Shown piece by piece: positions 40,808 through 49,884 of a DNA stretch of 64,000 nt (its first letter is position 1; each line of letters starts with the position of its first letter). The stretch lies in NCBI GenBank assembly GCA_035622335.1, contig DASPVO010000004.1, positions 1 through 64,000 of the forward strand, given 5' to 3'. The notes under the pieces are model-generated. The model was not told where the DNA came from and ran no database searches. It saw only the letters and a list, made by a program, of their open reading frames with translations. A program made the position numbers and the translations under genes. This stretch comes from DATJAJ01 sp035622335. Lineage in GTDB: Archaea > Thermoproteota > Nitrososphaeria > Nitrososphaerales > Gagatemarchaeaceae.

Positions 40808-41565
40808 GTCCCCCTCCTGTTCCCGAAGAGCAGTATCTGAAGTCTGGGCGAGAATCGGTACCCCTTCTCCTCGCACGCTCCCGCGAGCCAGGCTCCTCGG
40901 GAGAGGACAGCTTCCGCATCAGTTCCCTCGGGCATCAGAATCACCCTGTCCTGTGGGAGCTCGAGCTCACCGACCAGTTCTTCGACCTCCTTGATGTCCG
41001 CGGGTTCGGAGATGACGAATTTGAACCAGGCCTTTCTCGAGCGAAGTAGAGCCGAAAGCGAGGCCTCTCGGACTCGTAGCCTCTGCTCGACCTTGCTGTT
41101 GGAGGTCTTGGGGGAGACGTTGAAGCAATCGACGAGAGCGGTGAGCCCTGGCTCGGGGGCCATCGTGCCGTTGGTCTCGACCTCGATGAAAAATCCGTTT
41201 TGCTTGAGGTCCGAGAGAATCGGGAGCAGCGCCTCCTGGTGGAGAAGGGGCTCTCCCCCAGTGACCACAAGGTGCCCGCAATGGAATCCCGAGATCTGCC
41301 GCACGACTTCTCTTGCCTCGAGGCTCTTGTAGTCGACTCCTTCCTTCGATTCAGCTTGGTTCAGCCAAGTGTATTTGGTGTCGCACCAAGTGCACGACAG
41401 GTTGCAGAAGTAGGTGCGGAGGAAGACGCTCGGAGTGCCCGCGTGAACGCCCTCACCCTGGATGCTGAGGAAAATCTCCGATACCGGCAGCTTTCGATCT
41501 GGTGTCTGTATCTTCTTCTCTCCTCCGACTCCGGGGTTTGTATGGCGGAACGGGTGGAGGCCCAC
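40804..41565 (-). CDS. queE: 7-carboxy-7-deazaguanine synthase QueE
   Basis: Radical SAM enzyme forming CDG. It shows VSEIFLSIQGEGVHAGTPSVFLRTYFCNLSCTWCDTKYTW, with the CxxxCxxC cluster site, then GHLVVTGGEPLLHQE and VETNGT. 253 residues. It is translationally coupled with queC and starts with GTG. A CTTTTAACT box at about 41597-41605 suits a short leader. QueD and folE are not in the window. Confidence 0.95.
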   Translation of the reverse strand: MGLHPFRHTNPGVGGEKKIQTPDRKLPVSEIFLSIQGEGVHAGTPSVFLRTYFCNLSCTWCDTKYTWLNQAESKEGVDYKSLEAREVVRQISGFHCGHLVVTGGEPLLHQEALLPILSDLKQNGFFIEVETNGTMAPEPGLTALVDCFNVSPKTSNSKVEQRLRVREASLSALLRSRKAWFKFVISEPADIKEVEELVGELELPQDRVILMPEGTDAEAVLSRGAWLAGACEEKGYRFSPRLQILLFGNRRGT

Positions 41566-41631
41566 TCAACCCGCCACGATGTTTGTGGTCGTGACGAGTT
41601 AAAAGCGTTTTCAGGCGCCTTGGTGTCGATC

Positions 41632-42105
41632 TCACATCCATCGTCGTACCCTTCTTCTGTAGTCCTCGTATGCCTCTCCGAAGGCTCCCGCCAACTGCCT
41701 CTCCTCACCGGGAATTTCGACCCAGTTCAGGTAACAGACAACCGCTAGAAGGGGAATTATGGACCACAGAGAGAGCGACACGAAGGAGATACCGATGAAG
41801 AATAACAGGAGGCCAAGATACATCGGATTGCGGCTGAACCGGTATGGGCCCCAGGTCACCAGTGTCGTGGAACCCTCCGATGGGACGGTGGTCGTGTGCA
41901 CACTCCCGAAGATGCGGAGGGCCCACGCGGCCACGCTCCCCCCGAGGGCTAGCAAGAGAAATCCAACGAGAAGCAAGGTTTCGAACGCGGCGCCCGAGCC
42001 GACGCCGATGGGCGATAGGAACTGAAGAGCGACACCGAGCAGGTATGCTATCGCATAGATCCATGGAATGGGAATGTGAAGGGGGTTGACGTTAGACTCC
42101 GTCAC
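41632..42105 (-). CDS. ICMT-like membrane methyltransferase, short form
   Basis: A 157-residue relative of the 39.4-kb gene, with four hydrophobic helices and the signature WGPYRFSRNPMYLGLLLFFIGISFVSLSLW...EIPGEERQLAGAFGEAYEDYRRRVRRWM. Its RNP variant of RHP is common among protein-S-isoprenylcysteine methyltransferase-like proteins. Substrate unknown. The start lies 7 nt after the rad50 stop, on the same strand. Confidence 0.88.
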   Translation of the reverse strand: MTESNVNPLHIPIPWIYAIAYLLGVALQFLSPIGVGSGAAFETLLLVGFLLLALGGSVAAWALRIFGSVHTTTVPSEGSTTLVTWGPYRFSRNPMYLGLLLFFIGISFVSLSLWSIIPLLAVVCYLNWVEIPGEERQLAGAFGEAYEDYRRRVRRWM

Positions 42106-42112
42106 AGGGGAA

Positions 42113-44140
42113 TCACGTCCTCGAGACCCTTGAAAATCCGCTTGTCTTGTCGACGAGGAAGACGTGGTCCGCCATGGACTCGAGTTCCCTCTCGTGAGAG
42201 ACCAGTATAACCTGTTTCGAGTTGAGTTCCTCCAGCAGGCTCCTCACCTTGTAGATTTGTTCCTTGCTGAACCCGTCGGTGGGCTCGTCGAGTATGACCA
42301 GCTCTGACTGGGCTGAGAGGTCTTCTCTGACGACCGAGTTCAGGGCGAAACGGTATGCGAGAGCCATGCTCGTCCTTTCACCTCCGCTCAGAGCGTCAAA
42401 GTCCTGCTCGAAGCCCTGTCTCTCGAACACCGGGGAGAAGTCCTCCCTGACCCTCACGACCATGTCTTGGTCGTCGACTAGCGAAGAGAAGTACCTCTGA
42501 AAGTGATGGTTGAAGCGGGCGTTGGCCAGTGAGAGAGTCTTCTCTTCGATCATCCCGACGGTGGGCACGAAGAAGTCCAACAGCCATCCCCGATGTTCCT
42601 CCAGCCTTCTCGCCTCCGACCTCATCTTCTCCTTTCTCTCCACTTCCCCGACGATGTTGCCGATCTCGGTGTCTAGCATCTTCTTGTCATCCTTTGCGCG
42701 AACGAGTGCGCTTCCCGCAGACCTGTTTGTCTCTCGCGCCACGGCCAGTTCCGATTCGAGGGCTTCGATTCTGTCTGACAGAATCCTGCTCGACTCCAGT
42801 TGACTCCTCATCCTTGAGAGCTCCTCCGTTTGTCTCGAGAGCTCTTCTTTTCTCTCCACCTGGCTGGACTTCAGACCTGTAATCTCCTCCTCCATCGTTT
42901 CCCTCTGCTTGAGGCACGATTGATACTCGCGTTTCTCCATCTCATAGTTTCGGGCTTCGCGGACCTTTAGGGAGAGAGTGACGAGCAGGGGCTCCATCGG
43001 GCGTAGCCCCGCCCTCATCGTCACGGACTCAGCCTCCAGATGCTCAGACTTGCTGGCAAAGTTCTGAGGTATCTTCTGCCCGCAGGTGGGACAGAAACCC
43101 AGGCTAGCGAGCTCCTTAGCAGACTTTAGTCGAGACTCGAGGACCGCCAGGTCTTCCATCAACTTCTGCCTGTGGTTCCTCGTTTCTTCGAGCTCGACTT
43201 CGAGGGCTTCGGACCCTCTTTCGGGTCTCGGCAAGCGTTCGAACGACTCGATCTTGGACGTGATCTCGCGAGCCAGGCGGGTCTGGAGCGCTGACACCTT
43301 CTTTTGGTCTGAAGATTGGAGGGATTCCATCTGCTTGATGGCGCGAACTAGGTCTGGAATCCTTCCGGTCATCGCGCTGATCTGTTCGCGCTTGTCACGA
43401 AGGTTCTTCCAGTCAGCCTCCAGCCTCTCGACCGCGAGCGCCGAACTCTGGGCTTCCTTCTCCAGCGTGGGTATCCTTGCCTGAACCTCTTCGAGCTCCT
43501 CTCGCTTCTTCTTCAGGGAAGTCCTCCTTTCGGGCAGGTCGTCGGAGGCCATCCTTAGACCATAGCCCATCTTGTCTATCCTCCGTGCGACCGTCTCTGA
43601 ATTGAGGGAAGCCACTTCGTAGATCTGGACGCCCAAGACTCTCCTGATGACTTGGAGACGCTCTTCCGCCTTCTGCAGGAGAATCTCTTTCATCTGCTCC
43701 TGAGGAGTGAACACCGCGTATCTGTAGACCAGGCTCTCCGCCTTCGGATGGGTCGGCTCGTTGAACTTCAGCACCGCCATCAGCCTCTGCTTGAGGTCGC
43801 TGGGCGAGAGCTTCGTGGTATTCCCATCCACCGAAATGTAGCAGCCCGCCTGGAGGACTTCCTGACCGTGCCTTGCCAGTGATCTCTTGATCAGGTAGTC
43901 TTTCCCTTCGGCGGAGAATTTGACCTCGACGTACCCCTCCTTCTTGCCCTCGCTGAGCAGGTGACTCCCCTCCATGTTGCTGAAGCCAAAAAGAGCGAAT
44001 TCCACGGCATAGAGCAGGGTAGACTTTCCCGAGCCGACGTCCCCCTCGAAGAGAATCGTCCCCTCGGGCACGTCGACGGCCGTCTCGCCATCATCGCTGT
44101 AGCTTCTGATGTTCTTCAGCACGACTCTCCTGATCAGCAT
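42113..44140 (-). CDS. rad50: DNA double-strand break repair ATPase Rad50
   Basis: SMC-like ATPase, 675 residues. Walker A is GDVGSGKSTLLYAVEFALFG, the zinc hook is CPTCGQ in the middle of the coiled coil, the ABC signature is LSGGERTSMALAYRFAL, and Walker B is LVILDEPTDG. Most archaeal Rad50 proteins are well above 800 residues, so the coiled-coil arms are short. It overlaps mre11 by 7 nt; the two form the MR complex. No HerA or NurA gene is adjacent. Confidence 0.96.
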   Translation of the reverse strand: MLIRRVVLKNIRSYSDDGETAVDVPEGTILFEGDVGSGKSTLLYAVEFALFGFSNMEGSHLLSEGKKEGYVEVKFSAEGKDYLIKRSLARHGQEVLQAGCYISVDGNTTKLSPSDLKQRLMAVLKFNEPTHPKAESLVYRYAVFTPQEQMKEILLQKAEERLQVIRRVLGVQIYEVASLNSETVARRIDKMGYGLRMASDDLPERRTSLKKKREELEEVQARIPTLEKEAQSSALAVERLEADWKNLRDKREQISAMTGRIPDLVRAIKQMESLQSSDQKKVSALQTRLAREITSKIESFERLPRPERGSEALEVELEETRNHRQKLMEDLAVLESRLKSAKELASLGFCPTCGQKIPQNFASKSEHLEAESVTMRAGLRPMEPLLVTLSLKVREARNYEMEKREYQSCLKQRETMEEEITGLKSSQVERKEELSRQTEELSRMRSQLESSRILSDRIEALESELAVARETNRSAGSALVRAKDDKKMLDTEIGNIVGEVERKEKMRSEARRLEEHRGWLLDFFVPTVGMIEEKTLSLANARFNHHFQRYFSSLVDDQDMVVRVREDFSPVFERQGFEQDFDALSGGERTSMALAYRFALNSVVREDLSAQSELVILDEPTDGFSKEQIYKVRSLLEELNSKQVILVSHERELESMADHVFLVDKTSGFSRVSRT

Positions 44141-45390
44141 CTCTGGTCCTCCCCCAGGCCCAGCACATGAATCCCCAGCTCCTCGACCCTCGAGTCGTAT
44201 TCGCTCTTCTTCTCGTTCTCCGACCGTTCCTCCTTCATCTTTCTCAGAAGTTCAAGGGAAAGTTCGACGCCCCGCTCTCCGCGCAGTCGTCTGTCTTCAG
44301 CCTTCACGTTTGGAATCTCCTTCTCGAACACTTGCTTCTCGGTGTCGCGAGGCTGGACGGGAAGCGCGTCCTGGACCGTTAGTTCCTTCGAAGCGAGATG
44401 ACTGTAGTTGGTCAGGACTACGAGCGGGCCCGAAGAGTAGAGCGTCTTCTTCACCGACGAGAAGTCGACGTCGGAAGTCTTCCCGCTCCCCAGTTCGCCG
44501 TCCACGGTCAGGAGCACAACTTCGCCCTTCACTTCGGCCTCGCCGGCGAGCGCTAGTAGGTCCTCGGAGACACGGCCAGAGGACTTGCCGCCCGCGGTGT
44601 AGTGCAGCTCGTGGACGCGACAGACCTCAATCGGAACGAATTCGACGTGCTCGACCTCTTCGGCAAAGTCCACCACGTAGAATCCCCTATTCAGTCCGTG
44701 CGCCAGGGGGGCGAGCTCGGAATACTCGGTCGCGAAGAGGGGGCCAGGGAATGCTATGTTCTTCCTTCCCGGAAGGGACCTTATCGAGCGGTCGTGTACG
44801 TGGCCGCCCGCGTAGTAGTCGAAATTCGCGGGCAGGAGTGAAGCTGGGATCGCATCGATCATCGACAGGTTCCGGGGCTTTAGCTCCTCGACAGCTCCGT
44901 GAAAGACGAAGACCTTGAACCCCGATGTCCTCTCTAGGCTCTCCCTGTCCAGCACCTTGTAGTCTTCGATGTCGAGCGAGAGCTTTCTGCCCGAGACTCC
45001 GCAGAGCGACGCTCCGGACGGGTCCCTGACGAGGTCGAGCCTGACCTTTCCATCCTGCTCGGTTCGTCTCTCGACCATGGAGAAGAGGCCTGCTCCCTCC
45101 AAGACATCCACGATCGATGCATAGTTGGGTGAGAAGTCGTGGCTCCCGTAGACGGCGTAGAACCTGATCCCTCTTTCCGTGGCCTCCCTTATTTTTCGCG
45201 CCGCCCGCCGCACCGATGCGAGGTCGGGGACGTTCGAATCGAAGATGTCTCCTGATATCACCGTGAAGTCGACGCTCTCCGCGATGCAGCGGTCAACTGC
45301 AGCCTCGAATGCTCGGGTCACGAGCTCTTTCAGCTCTGGCTGCCGGAACGCCCCGATGTGGACGTCTGAGATGTGCGCAAAACGAGGCAT
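44134..45390 (-). CDS. mre11: DNA double-strand break repair nuclease Mre11
   Basis: A 418-residue Mn-dependent nuclease partner of Rad50. Phosphodiesterase motifs are in order: HISDVHIGA, SGDIFDSN, YGSHDF (the usual GNHD is altered to GSHD) and GGHVHDRSI. The C-terminal third (NEKKSEYDSRVEELG) is helical and would bind the Rad50 coiled-coil base. It is the first gene of mre11-rad50, with a TATA box 23-31 nt upstream. Confidence 0.95.
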   Translation of the reverse strand: MPRFAHISDVHIGAFRQPELKELVTRAFEAAVDRCIAESVDFTVISGDIFDSNVPDLASVRRAARKIREATERGIRFYAVYGSHDFSPNYASIVDVLEGAGLFSMVERRTEQDGKVRLDLVRDPSGASLCGVSGRKLSLDIEDYKVLDRESLERTSGFKVFVFHGAVEELKPRNLSMIDAIPASLLPANFDYYAGGHVHDRSIRSLPGRKNIAFPGPLFATEYSELAPLAHGLNRGFYVVDFAEEVEHVEFVPIEVCRVHELHYTAGGKSSGRVSEDLLALAGEAEVKGEVVLLTVDGELGSGKTSDVDFSSVKKTLYSSGPLVVLTNYSHLASKELTVQDALPVQPRDTEKQVFEKEIPNVKAEDRRLRGERGVELSLELLRKMKEERSENEKKSEYDSRVEELGIHVLGLGEDQRC

Positions 45391-45412
45391 GAAGCGCGGT
45401 TAACGGTGCAGC

Positions 45413-45421
45413 GTATTTATC
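45413..45421 (-). promoter_or_regulatory. TATA box of mre11-rad50
   Basis: GATAAATAC on the minus strand, 23-31 nt before the ATG at 45390. Confidence 0.65.
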
Positions 45422-45494
45422 GATAGGGCGGTCAGTTTCACTCTGGTCTCCAGGGGCAGCTTAAGAGCGTCAGATGCGGGACCGTCCATCGTCC

Positions 45495-46811
45495 ATGCAG
45501 AGGAAGGTTTCGTGGCTGTCCAATGTGTTACCCGAGAGTGTGACAGGCCTGGACGAAGGCATCGGTCGTTCGATTGATGTGATCGAGAGCCCCCCGGCGT
45601 GGATGTGCCTTCAGTGCAGGGGGGCCAAGCTCTTGTGCGGAAAGCCCCGCTGCCCCATCATTGTCAAGGCTCAGGCGATGGCCAAGTCGAGCGGGTACCT
45701 TGCCACTCAGGAGGTCCAGGGCGCATCACCTCCCGGCGTCTTCGTCGGACGACTGGGATACCCGAGAGTGTCAATCGGACCCATGGTTCCACAGCAGTTC
45801 GGCGACACCGAGATACTTGACACGCCAGAGCGTTGGCTGGGTCGCCCCATCGAGCAGATCGTCGACTATCGCTACAGCCTGGTGCGTGGGAACGTCAGGG
45901 CCAAGGTAGCCGAAGCCGCGGACCCTGGGAGGCTTCTGAGCTCACTTCAGGAGGTCGCGATGGCCGCGAGGCCAGTCGACGCGGAGTTGAAGCTGAGCAA
46001 GGCCCCGAGGAAAGTCCTGACTCTCAGCGAAGACACTCAACCATACGGTCCATCAGCGCCGATGGACAGCGTCAAATTTGGCAGTACGTCGGTCGACCGC
46101 CGAATCGAAGGATTCTTCTACGACAGAGACCTGAACGCGACTGAAGCCGTCGAGGGTCTCTATTCGAAGGGGGTGCTCGTGACGAGGATTCAGCGGGCCT
46201 TCAGCCTGGGCATGTTCGGACAGGGACCCAGGAGGAGGATTGTGCCCACGAGATGGAGCATAACCGCGGTCGACAGCACAATCAGCCTAGGACTCGTCGA
46301 CCGCGTCAAGCGCTTCCCCACGATAGACGAATACAGGGTCTACAGCTACAGCGTCTATGACAACCAGTACGTCGCGATTCTGCTGCCAGAGCCCTGGAGG
46401 TTCGAGTGGATCGAAGCGTGGTTCCCAAACACGACATGGAACCAGTTCCAGACGACCCCCTACATGATAGGCGACTACGAGGAGTACTTCGGAAGGACGA
46501 GGTATGCGAAGGTTGGCGGATGTTACTACTCTACACGGTTGGCTGTAGCGGAGGCTCTGGACAGAGAAAGGCGTCAGGCCGCCGCGATAGTGCTTCGCGA
46601 GACCTATCCAGGATACATCATGCCACTCGGCGTCTGGAACGTGAGGGAGAGCATCAGAGCGCTGATGAAAGAGTCCTATGAGAGGCACGACTCCTTCCGT
46701 GGAGCCCTGATCTCCGCGCTGTCGAAGTTCAGGATTCAGAGAGAGAGTTGGGTGAGGACGAGCGTCCTCATCTCGAGGGAGCTCACACAGACCAAGATCA
46801 CCAGGTTCTAG
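45495..46811 (+). CDS. DNA repair protein Nre (DUF650/DUF651)
   Basis: A 438-residue archaeal Nre protein, linked to DNA-damage repair through PCNA. It has an N-terminal zinc site CLQCRGAKLLCGKPRCP, the DUF650 core VFVGRLGYPRVSIGPMVPQQFGDTEILDTPERW, and DUF651 to the C-terminus. The last residues QTKITRF resemble a PCNA-interacting motif. ATG 45495 is preferred, about 28-36 nt after a GCTTAAGAG box; an ATG at 45474 would add seven residues. It is divergent from mre11-rad50. Confidence 0.93.
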   Translation: MQRKVSWLSNVLPESVTGLDEGIGRSIDVIESPPAWMCLQCRGAKLLCGKPRCPIIVKAQAMAKSSGYLATQEVQGASPPGVFVGRLGYPRVSIGPMVPQQFGDTEILDTPERWLGRPIEQIVDYRYSLVRGNVRAKVAEAADPGRLLSSLQEVAMAARPVDAELKLSKAPRKVLTLSEDTQPYGPSAPMDSVKFGSTSVDRRIEGFFYDRDLNATEAVEGLYSKGVLVTRIQRAFSLGMFGQGPRRRIVPTRWSITAVDSTISLGLVDRVKRFPTIDEYRVYSYSVYDNQYVAILLPEPWRFEWIEAWFPNTTWNQFQTTPYMIGDYEEYFGRTRYAKVGGCYYSTRLAVAEALDRERRQAAAIVLRETYPGYIMPLGVWNVRESIRALMKESYERHDSFRGALISALSKFRIQRESWVRTSVLISRELTQTKITRF

Positions 46812-46847
46812 AGAAGTTAAAGCGGTCGCAGTCACCGGCTGTGCCTA

Positions 46848-47540
46848 ATGACGAGGCGCTTGTTCTGGGAGGATGCCTATACGAAGGAGTTCGATGCGAG
46901 GGTCATTTCGGTGGGCGACGACAGGGTCGTCTTGGACCAGACGGCCTTCAACCCGAGGGGTGGGGGGCTCGTCTCCGACACGGGAACACTGGCCGATGCA
47001 GCGGTGCGAGAAGTAGTGAAGGAAGGAGACGAGATTTTCCACCTTGTTGCTGGCGGTAGCTTCAAACCTGGAGACGTGGTCCATGGTAAGTTAGACTGGG
47101 AAAGGAGGTATCGGATAATGCGGATGCACACCTCGGCACACATCATCAGCGCAATCGTCAACGGACTCTCAGGGGCGATGATAACCGGGAATCAGATAGC
47201 TCCGGACGAATCGAGGGTCGACTTCAACCTCGAGCCCTTCGACAAGGATGTAGTCTCAGGATACATCGACAAAGTCAATGCCGAAGCAGAGCGCGGACTG
47301 GATGTCCGCAGCTACTTCATGAAGCGCGATGAGGCGCTTAGAATGCCTGGCATGGTCAAGCTCGCGAACGCAGCTCCACCCTCGGTGGAGACCCTGAGGA
47401 TAGTCGAAATAGGAGACGTGGACACGCAGGCCGACGGGGGAGTTCACGTGAAGAACACGAGGGAGATCGGAACGGTCTCGGTCGTGAGGACGGAGAACAA
47501 GGGCAAGAGCAACAGAAGACTCTATTTCACGGTGGGTTGA
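46848..47540 (+). CDS. alaX: Alanyl-tRNA editing protein AlaX
   Basis: A free-standing trans-editing domain, 230 residues, that hydrolyses Ser-tRNA(Ala) or Gly-tRNA(Ala). It has the N-terminal glycine-rich FNPRGGGLVSDTG and the zinc-binding RMHTSAHIISA, with the second motif DTQADGGVHVKNTREIG, in which Asp replaces the cysteine seen in many AlaX and AlaRS proteins. The size fits AlaX-M. A GAAGTTAAAG box precedes it. Confidence 0.93.
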   Translation: MTRRLFWEDAYTKEFDARVISVGDDRVVLDQTAFNPRGGGLVSDTGTLADAAVREVVKEGDEIFHLVAGGSFKPGDVVHGKLDWERRYRIMRMHTSAHIISAIVNGLSGAMITGNQIAPDESRVDFNLEPFDKDVVSGYIDKVNAEAERGLDVRSYFMKRDEALRMPGMVKLANAAPPSVETLRIVEIGDVDTQADGGVHVKNTREIGTVSVVRTENKGKSNRRLYFTVG

Positions 47541-47543
47541 GGT

Positions 47544-47720
47544 CTATCTTCGCCTGGCGACCCATACCGGCATGCGCTTCGCTGTGCAGTTTCCGCAGAA
47601 GGACTTCATCGCTCGCGTGCCTTCGTCGAAGATGGTCGTGCTGTGCGACATGCAAACCTGGATACCACAGTCCGCACACGTGGCGACGGCGTGTCCCTTG
47701 CATACCGAGCATCTTGCCAT
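47544..47720 (-). CDS. 58-residue zinc-binding protein
   Basis: A short ORF from ATG 47720 to TAG 47544. The protein has three CxxC pairs (CSVC, CADC, CGNC) plus a CMSH segment: MARCSVCKGHAVATCADCGIQVCMSH... ends ...SFCGNCTAKRMPVWVARRR. This looks like a double-zinc (B-box or treble-clef-like) module, possibly protein- or nucleic-acid-binding. No family is named with certainty. It is convergent with alaX, with 3 nt between stops. Other frames here are its shadows. Confidence 0.72.
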   Translation of the reverse strand: MARCSVCKGHAVATCADCGIQVCMSHSTTIFDEGTRAMKSFCGNCTAKRMPVWVARRR

Positions 47721-47847
47721 TTTATTCGACTCTTATTTGGCCAAACGGACGGTCAAGCTGCCTTTGAACCCAGCAAGATTTCAGTGGCTGCTAACCGGAC
47801 CAGATTGGGTGCCATTGGTAGGTTGCAGTAGTTAATAAAGTCGTGCG

Positions 47848-48168
47848 TCACAATGGAAGTTTGACCACACCGATGTATTCGACGAGCCCGCGAGTCCTTA
47901 GCTCCGCTGCGTAGCCGCTTGCGGTCGCCTCGGAGAACCACGCTGACACGGCTTTTGAATTGCCATCTGCGTCGCAAATCACCAGCGCAGCTGTGCCGTC
48001 TCCTCGCCTGAGCGTGGAGAACAGTTGCTCGTCGCCGACAGGAGTCCAGTCTGCGAGGCCGGTCTTGAGGAAGAGCATGGGGTAGCAAGGACCTGCAATG
48101 GCCTGAAGGGTCTCCACCGAGACCTTCACCCTAGACTTTCCCTTCTGGACAGCCGTGAAGTAATCCAT
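47848..48168 (-). CDS. Hypothetical protein, 106 residues
   Basis: A compact alpha/beta protein (MDYFTAVQKGKSRVKVSVETLQAIAGPCYPMLFLKTGLADW...) with a central CDADGNSKAVSAWF. No family recognised, no membrane segment or signal peptide. Its codon pattern looks normal for the window, and it is flanked by A/T-rich intergenic DNA, including a possible promoter. It is divergent from the LLM oxidoreductase gene. Probably real, function unknown. Confidence 0.6.
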   Translation of the reverse strand: MDYFTAVQKGKSRVKVSVETLQAIAGPCYPMLFLKTGLADWTPVGDEQLFSTLRRGDGTAALVICDADGNSKAVSAWFSEATASGYAAELRTRGLVEYIGVVKLPL

Positions 48169-48235
48169 CCTTCAGAGAATCAACGAGAACGCTGCCTCGC
48201 CGTGGCTCTTCAGACCGATTCTGTGTCACCGCCAA

Positions 48236-49288
48236 TTGCTTTGCCAAGCCTTCTTAAGCACTTTTTGCCCTGCGTCGACGTTGAAGATAGACGCCGAGTT
48301 CGCCCTCGGTGACCCTAGTGATGTTCCGGCACTTGCGAAGAGGGCCGAAGACATCGGCTTTGACGCCTTCTGGGTAAACGAGACCAAGCACGACCCGTTC
48401 ATCGAACTGGCCCTAGCTGCACAGAGCACGCGCAGGATTTCGATAGGCTCCTCAATCGCCCTTGCGTTCACTAGGAGCCCCATGGAGCTGGCCTATTCGG
48501 CTTGGGACATCCAGGGACTCAGCAACGGAAGGATGATCCTCGGGCTTGGTACCCAGGTGAAGGGCCACATAGAGAGGCGGTTCGGGTTGAAGTGGGAGTC
48601 CCCTAGGAGGAAGATGAGGGAGGTCGTGCTGGCTCTGAAATCTATCTGGAACACGTGGCAGACTGGCGAGAGGCTCGACTTCAAGGGAAGGTTCTACAAC
48701 CTGGACCTGATGACTCCCTTCTTCAGCCCGGGACGGATATCGAACCCTAGAATTCCTGTCTACATAGCGGGAGTCAACAGGGGAATGTGCACCCTGGCCG
48801 GCGAGGTGGGAGACGGTCTGCACGTTCACCCCCTCCACACCGTCCGATACCTGAGAGAGGAAGTCTTACCTTCTCTGGAGCGGGGATTAAAGTCCAGCGG
48901 CAGAGAAAGAGACGATTTTGAGGTTGCAGCGTCCGTCTTTGCGGCGCCGGGGCGGGACCGCGCCGAGTCGTCACGGCTCCGAGAGGAGCTCAGGGGGCAG
49001 ATAGCATTCTACGCTTCGACGAGGACGTACAGACAAGTCATGGACCTCCATGCTTGGGGCGAAACAGCAGATAGGCTCCACGAACTCTCGATGGCGGGGA
49101 GATGGGAGGAGATGGGCAGGGAGGTGAACGACGAGATGCTGAGCGAGTTCGTGGTCGATGGGAGGTGGGAGGAAATTGGCAGCAGGATACGCGAAAGGTA
49201 CTCGGGAATTGCGGACAGGGTTAGGCTCTACGTCCCGTTTGACGGCAATGAGGGCTGGGGGAAGGTCGTGACGGGATTTCACGACTGA
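48236..49288 (+). CDS. F420-dependent LLM-class oxidoreductase
   Basis: A 350-residue luciferase-like TIM barrel of the methylene-H4MPT reductase/F420 oxidoreductase group. Family elements include FALGDPSDVPALAKRAEDIGFDAFWVNETKHDPFIELALAAQSTRRISIGSSIALAF, SNGRMILGLGTQVKGHIERRFG, and PVYIAGVNRGMCTLAGEVGDGLHVHPLH. The substrate is unknown. The first residues may be over-extended: homology begins at KIDAEFALG, so a start at about 48280 is possible. It overlaps the convergent nitroreductase gene by 10 nt. Confidence 0.9.
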   Translation: MLCQAFLSTFCPASTLKIDAEFALGDPSDVPALAKRAEDIGFDAFWVNETKHDPFIELALAAQSTRRISIGSSIALAFTRSPMELAYSAWDIQGLSNGRMILGLGTQVKGHIERRFGLKWESPRRKMREVVLALKSIWNTWQTGERLDFKGRFYNLDLMTPFFSPGRISNPRIPVYIAGVNRGMCTLAGEVGDGLHVHPLHTVRYLREEVLPSLERGLKSSGRERDDFEVAASVFAAPGRDRAESSRLREELRGQIAFYASTRTYRQVMDLHAWGETADRLHELSMAGRWEEMGREVNDEMLSEFVVDGRWEEIGSRIRERYSGIADRVRLYVPFDGNEGWGKVVTGFHD

Positions 49289-49803
49289 ACGGGCTTGAGC
49301 CGGAGAGGGTCACCATACCTCTCCGAGAATGCTATTTCTTCGAGGGGTTTTCTGTTCTTTCGCCCCAATATCTTTCTGCTGGGGTATCCGAATGCGACCA
49401 CCATTACGAGCCTCAGGTCCTCAGGGATCTTGAAATCTCTTGACATCGCCTCCTTGTTGAAGCCGGTGTAGACCCCGGACGCGACGCCGTAGTTCCATGC
49501 TGCGAGTTGCATGTCCTGAACCACTCTCCCGATGTCAAGAAGATGGATGGAGAGTCTCGGGTCGGTAAGGACTAGGACGGCGAAGTTGGACGCGCTTACC
49601 CAGGGCCCGGTGACCGAGTCCTCAGAGAGAGTCTCGAGGTTTTTCTTGTTCTCGACCACCACAAACCTCCAGTGCTGAGTGTTCATGCTGCTCTGCGTGA
49701 GTCGAGCGGCCTCCAGAATCTTAGCCTTCACCGAGTCGGGGACCGGCTTTTCTGCGAACTCCCTGACCTCCAGTTTCGAAGATATGCATTCGTACGCGTC
49801 CAT
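49279..49803 (-). CDS. Nitroreductase family protein
   Basis: A 174-residue flavin-dependent nitroreductase-fold protein. The FMN-binding pattern is DAYECISSKLEVREFAEKPVPDSVKAKILEAARLTQSSMNTQHWRFVVV, and the C-terminal half has DIGRVVQDMQLAAWNYGVASGVYTGF and VVAFGYPSRK. It starts at ATG 49803; the frame continues to 49851, but those 16 residues fall in the promoter. It shares an A/T-rich box with the divergent MIP18-like gene. Confidence 0.9.
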   Translation of the reverse strand: MDAYECISSKLEVREFAEKPVPDSVKAKILEAARLTQSSMNTQHWRFVVVENKKNLETLSEDSVTGPWVSASNFAVLVLTDPRLSIHLLDIGRVVQDMQLAAWNYGVASGVYTGFNKEAMSRDFKIPEDLRLVMVVAFGYPSRKILGRKNRKPLEEIAFSERYGDPLRLKPVQS

Positions 49804-49851
49804 AGCCTCACGCGGACAGGCTTCGCGATAAGACTTTCCTGAGTTGGGCAA

Positions 49852-49860
49852 AATTTATAG
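49852..49860. promoter_or_regulatory. Shared TATA element of divergent nitroreductase and MIP18-like genes
   Basis: AATTTATAG reads as a TATA box on both strands. It lies 25-33 nt before the MIP18-like ATG (leaderless), and 49-57 nt before the nitroreductase ATG (leader of about 25 nt). Confidence 0.55.
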
Positions 49861-49884
49861 ACGCGCCCAACGAAAAAACGCGAG

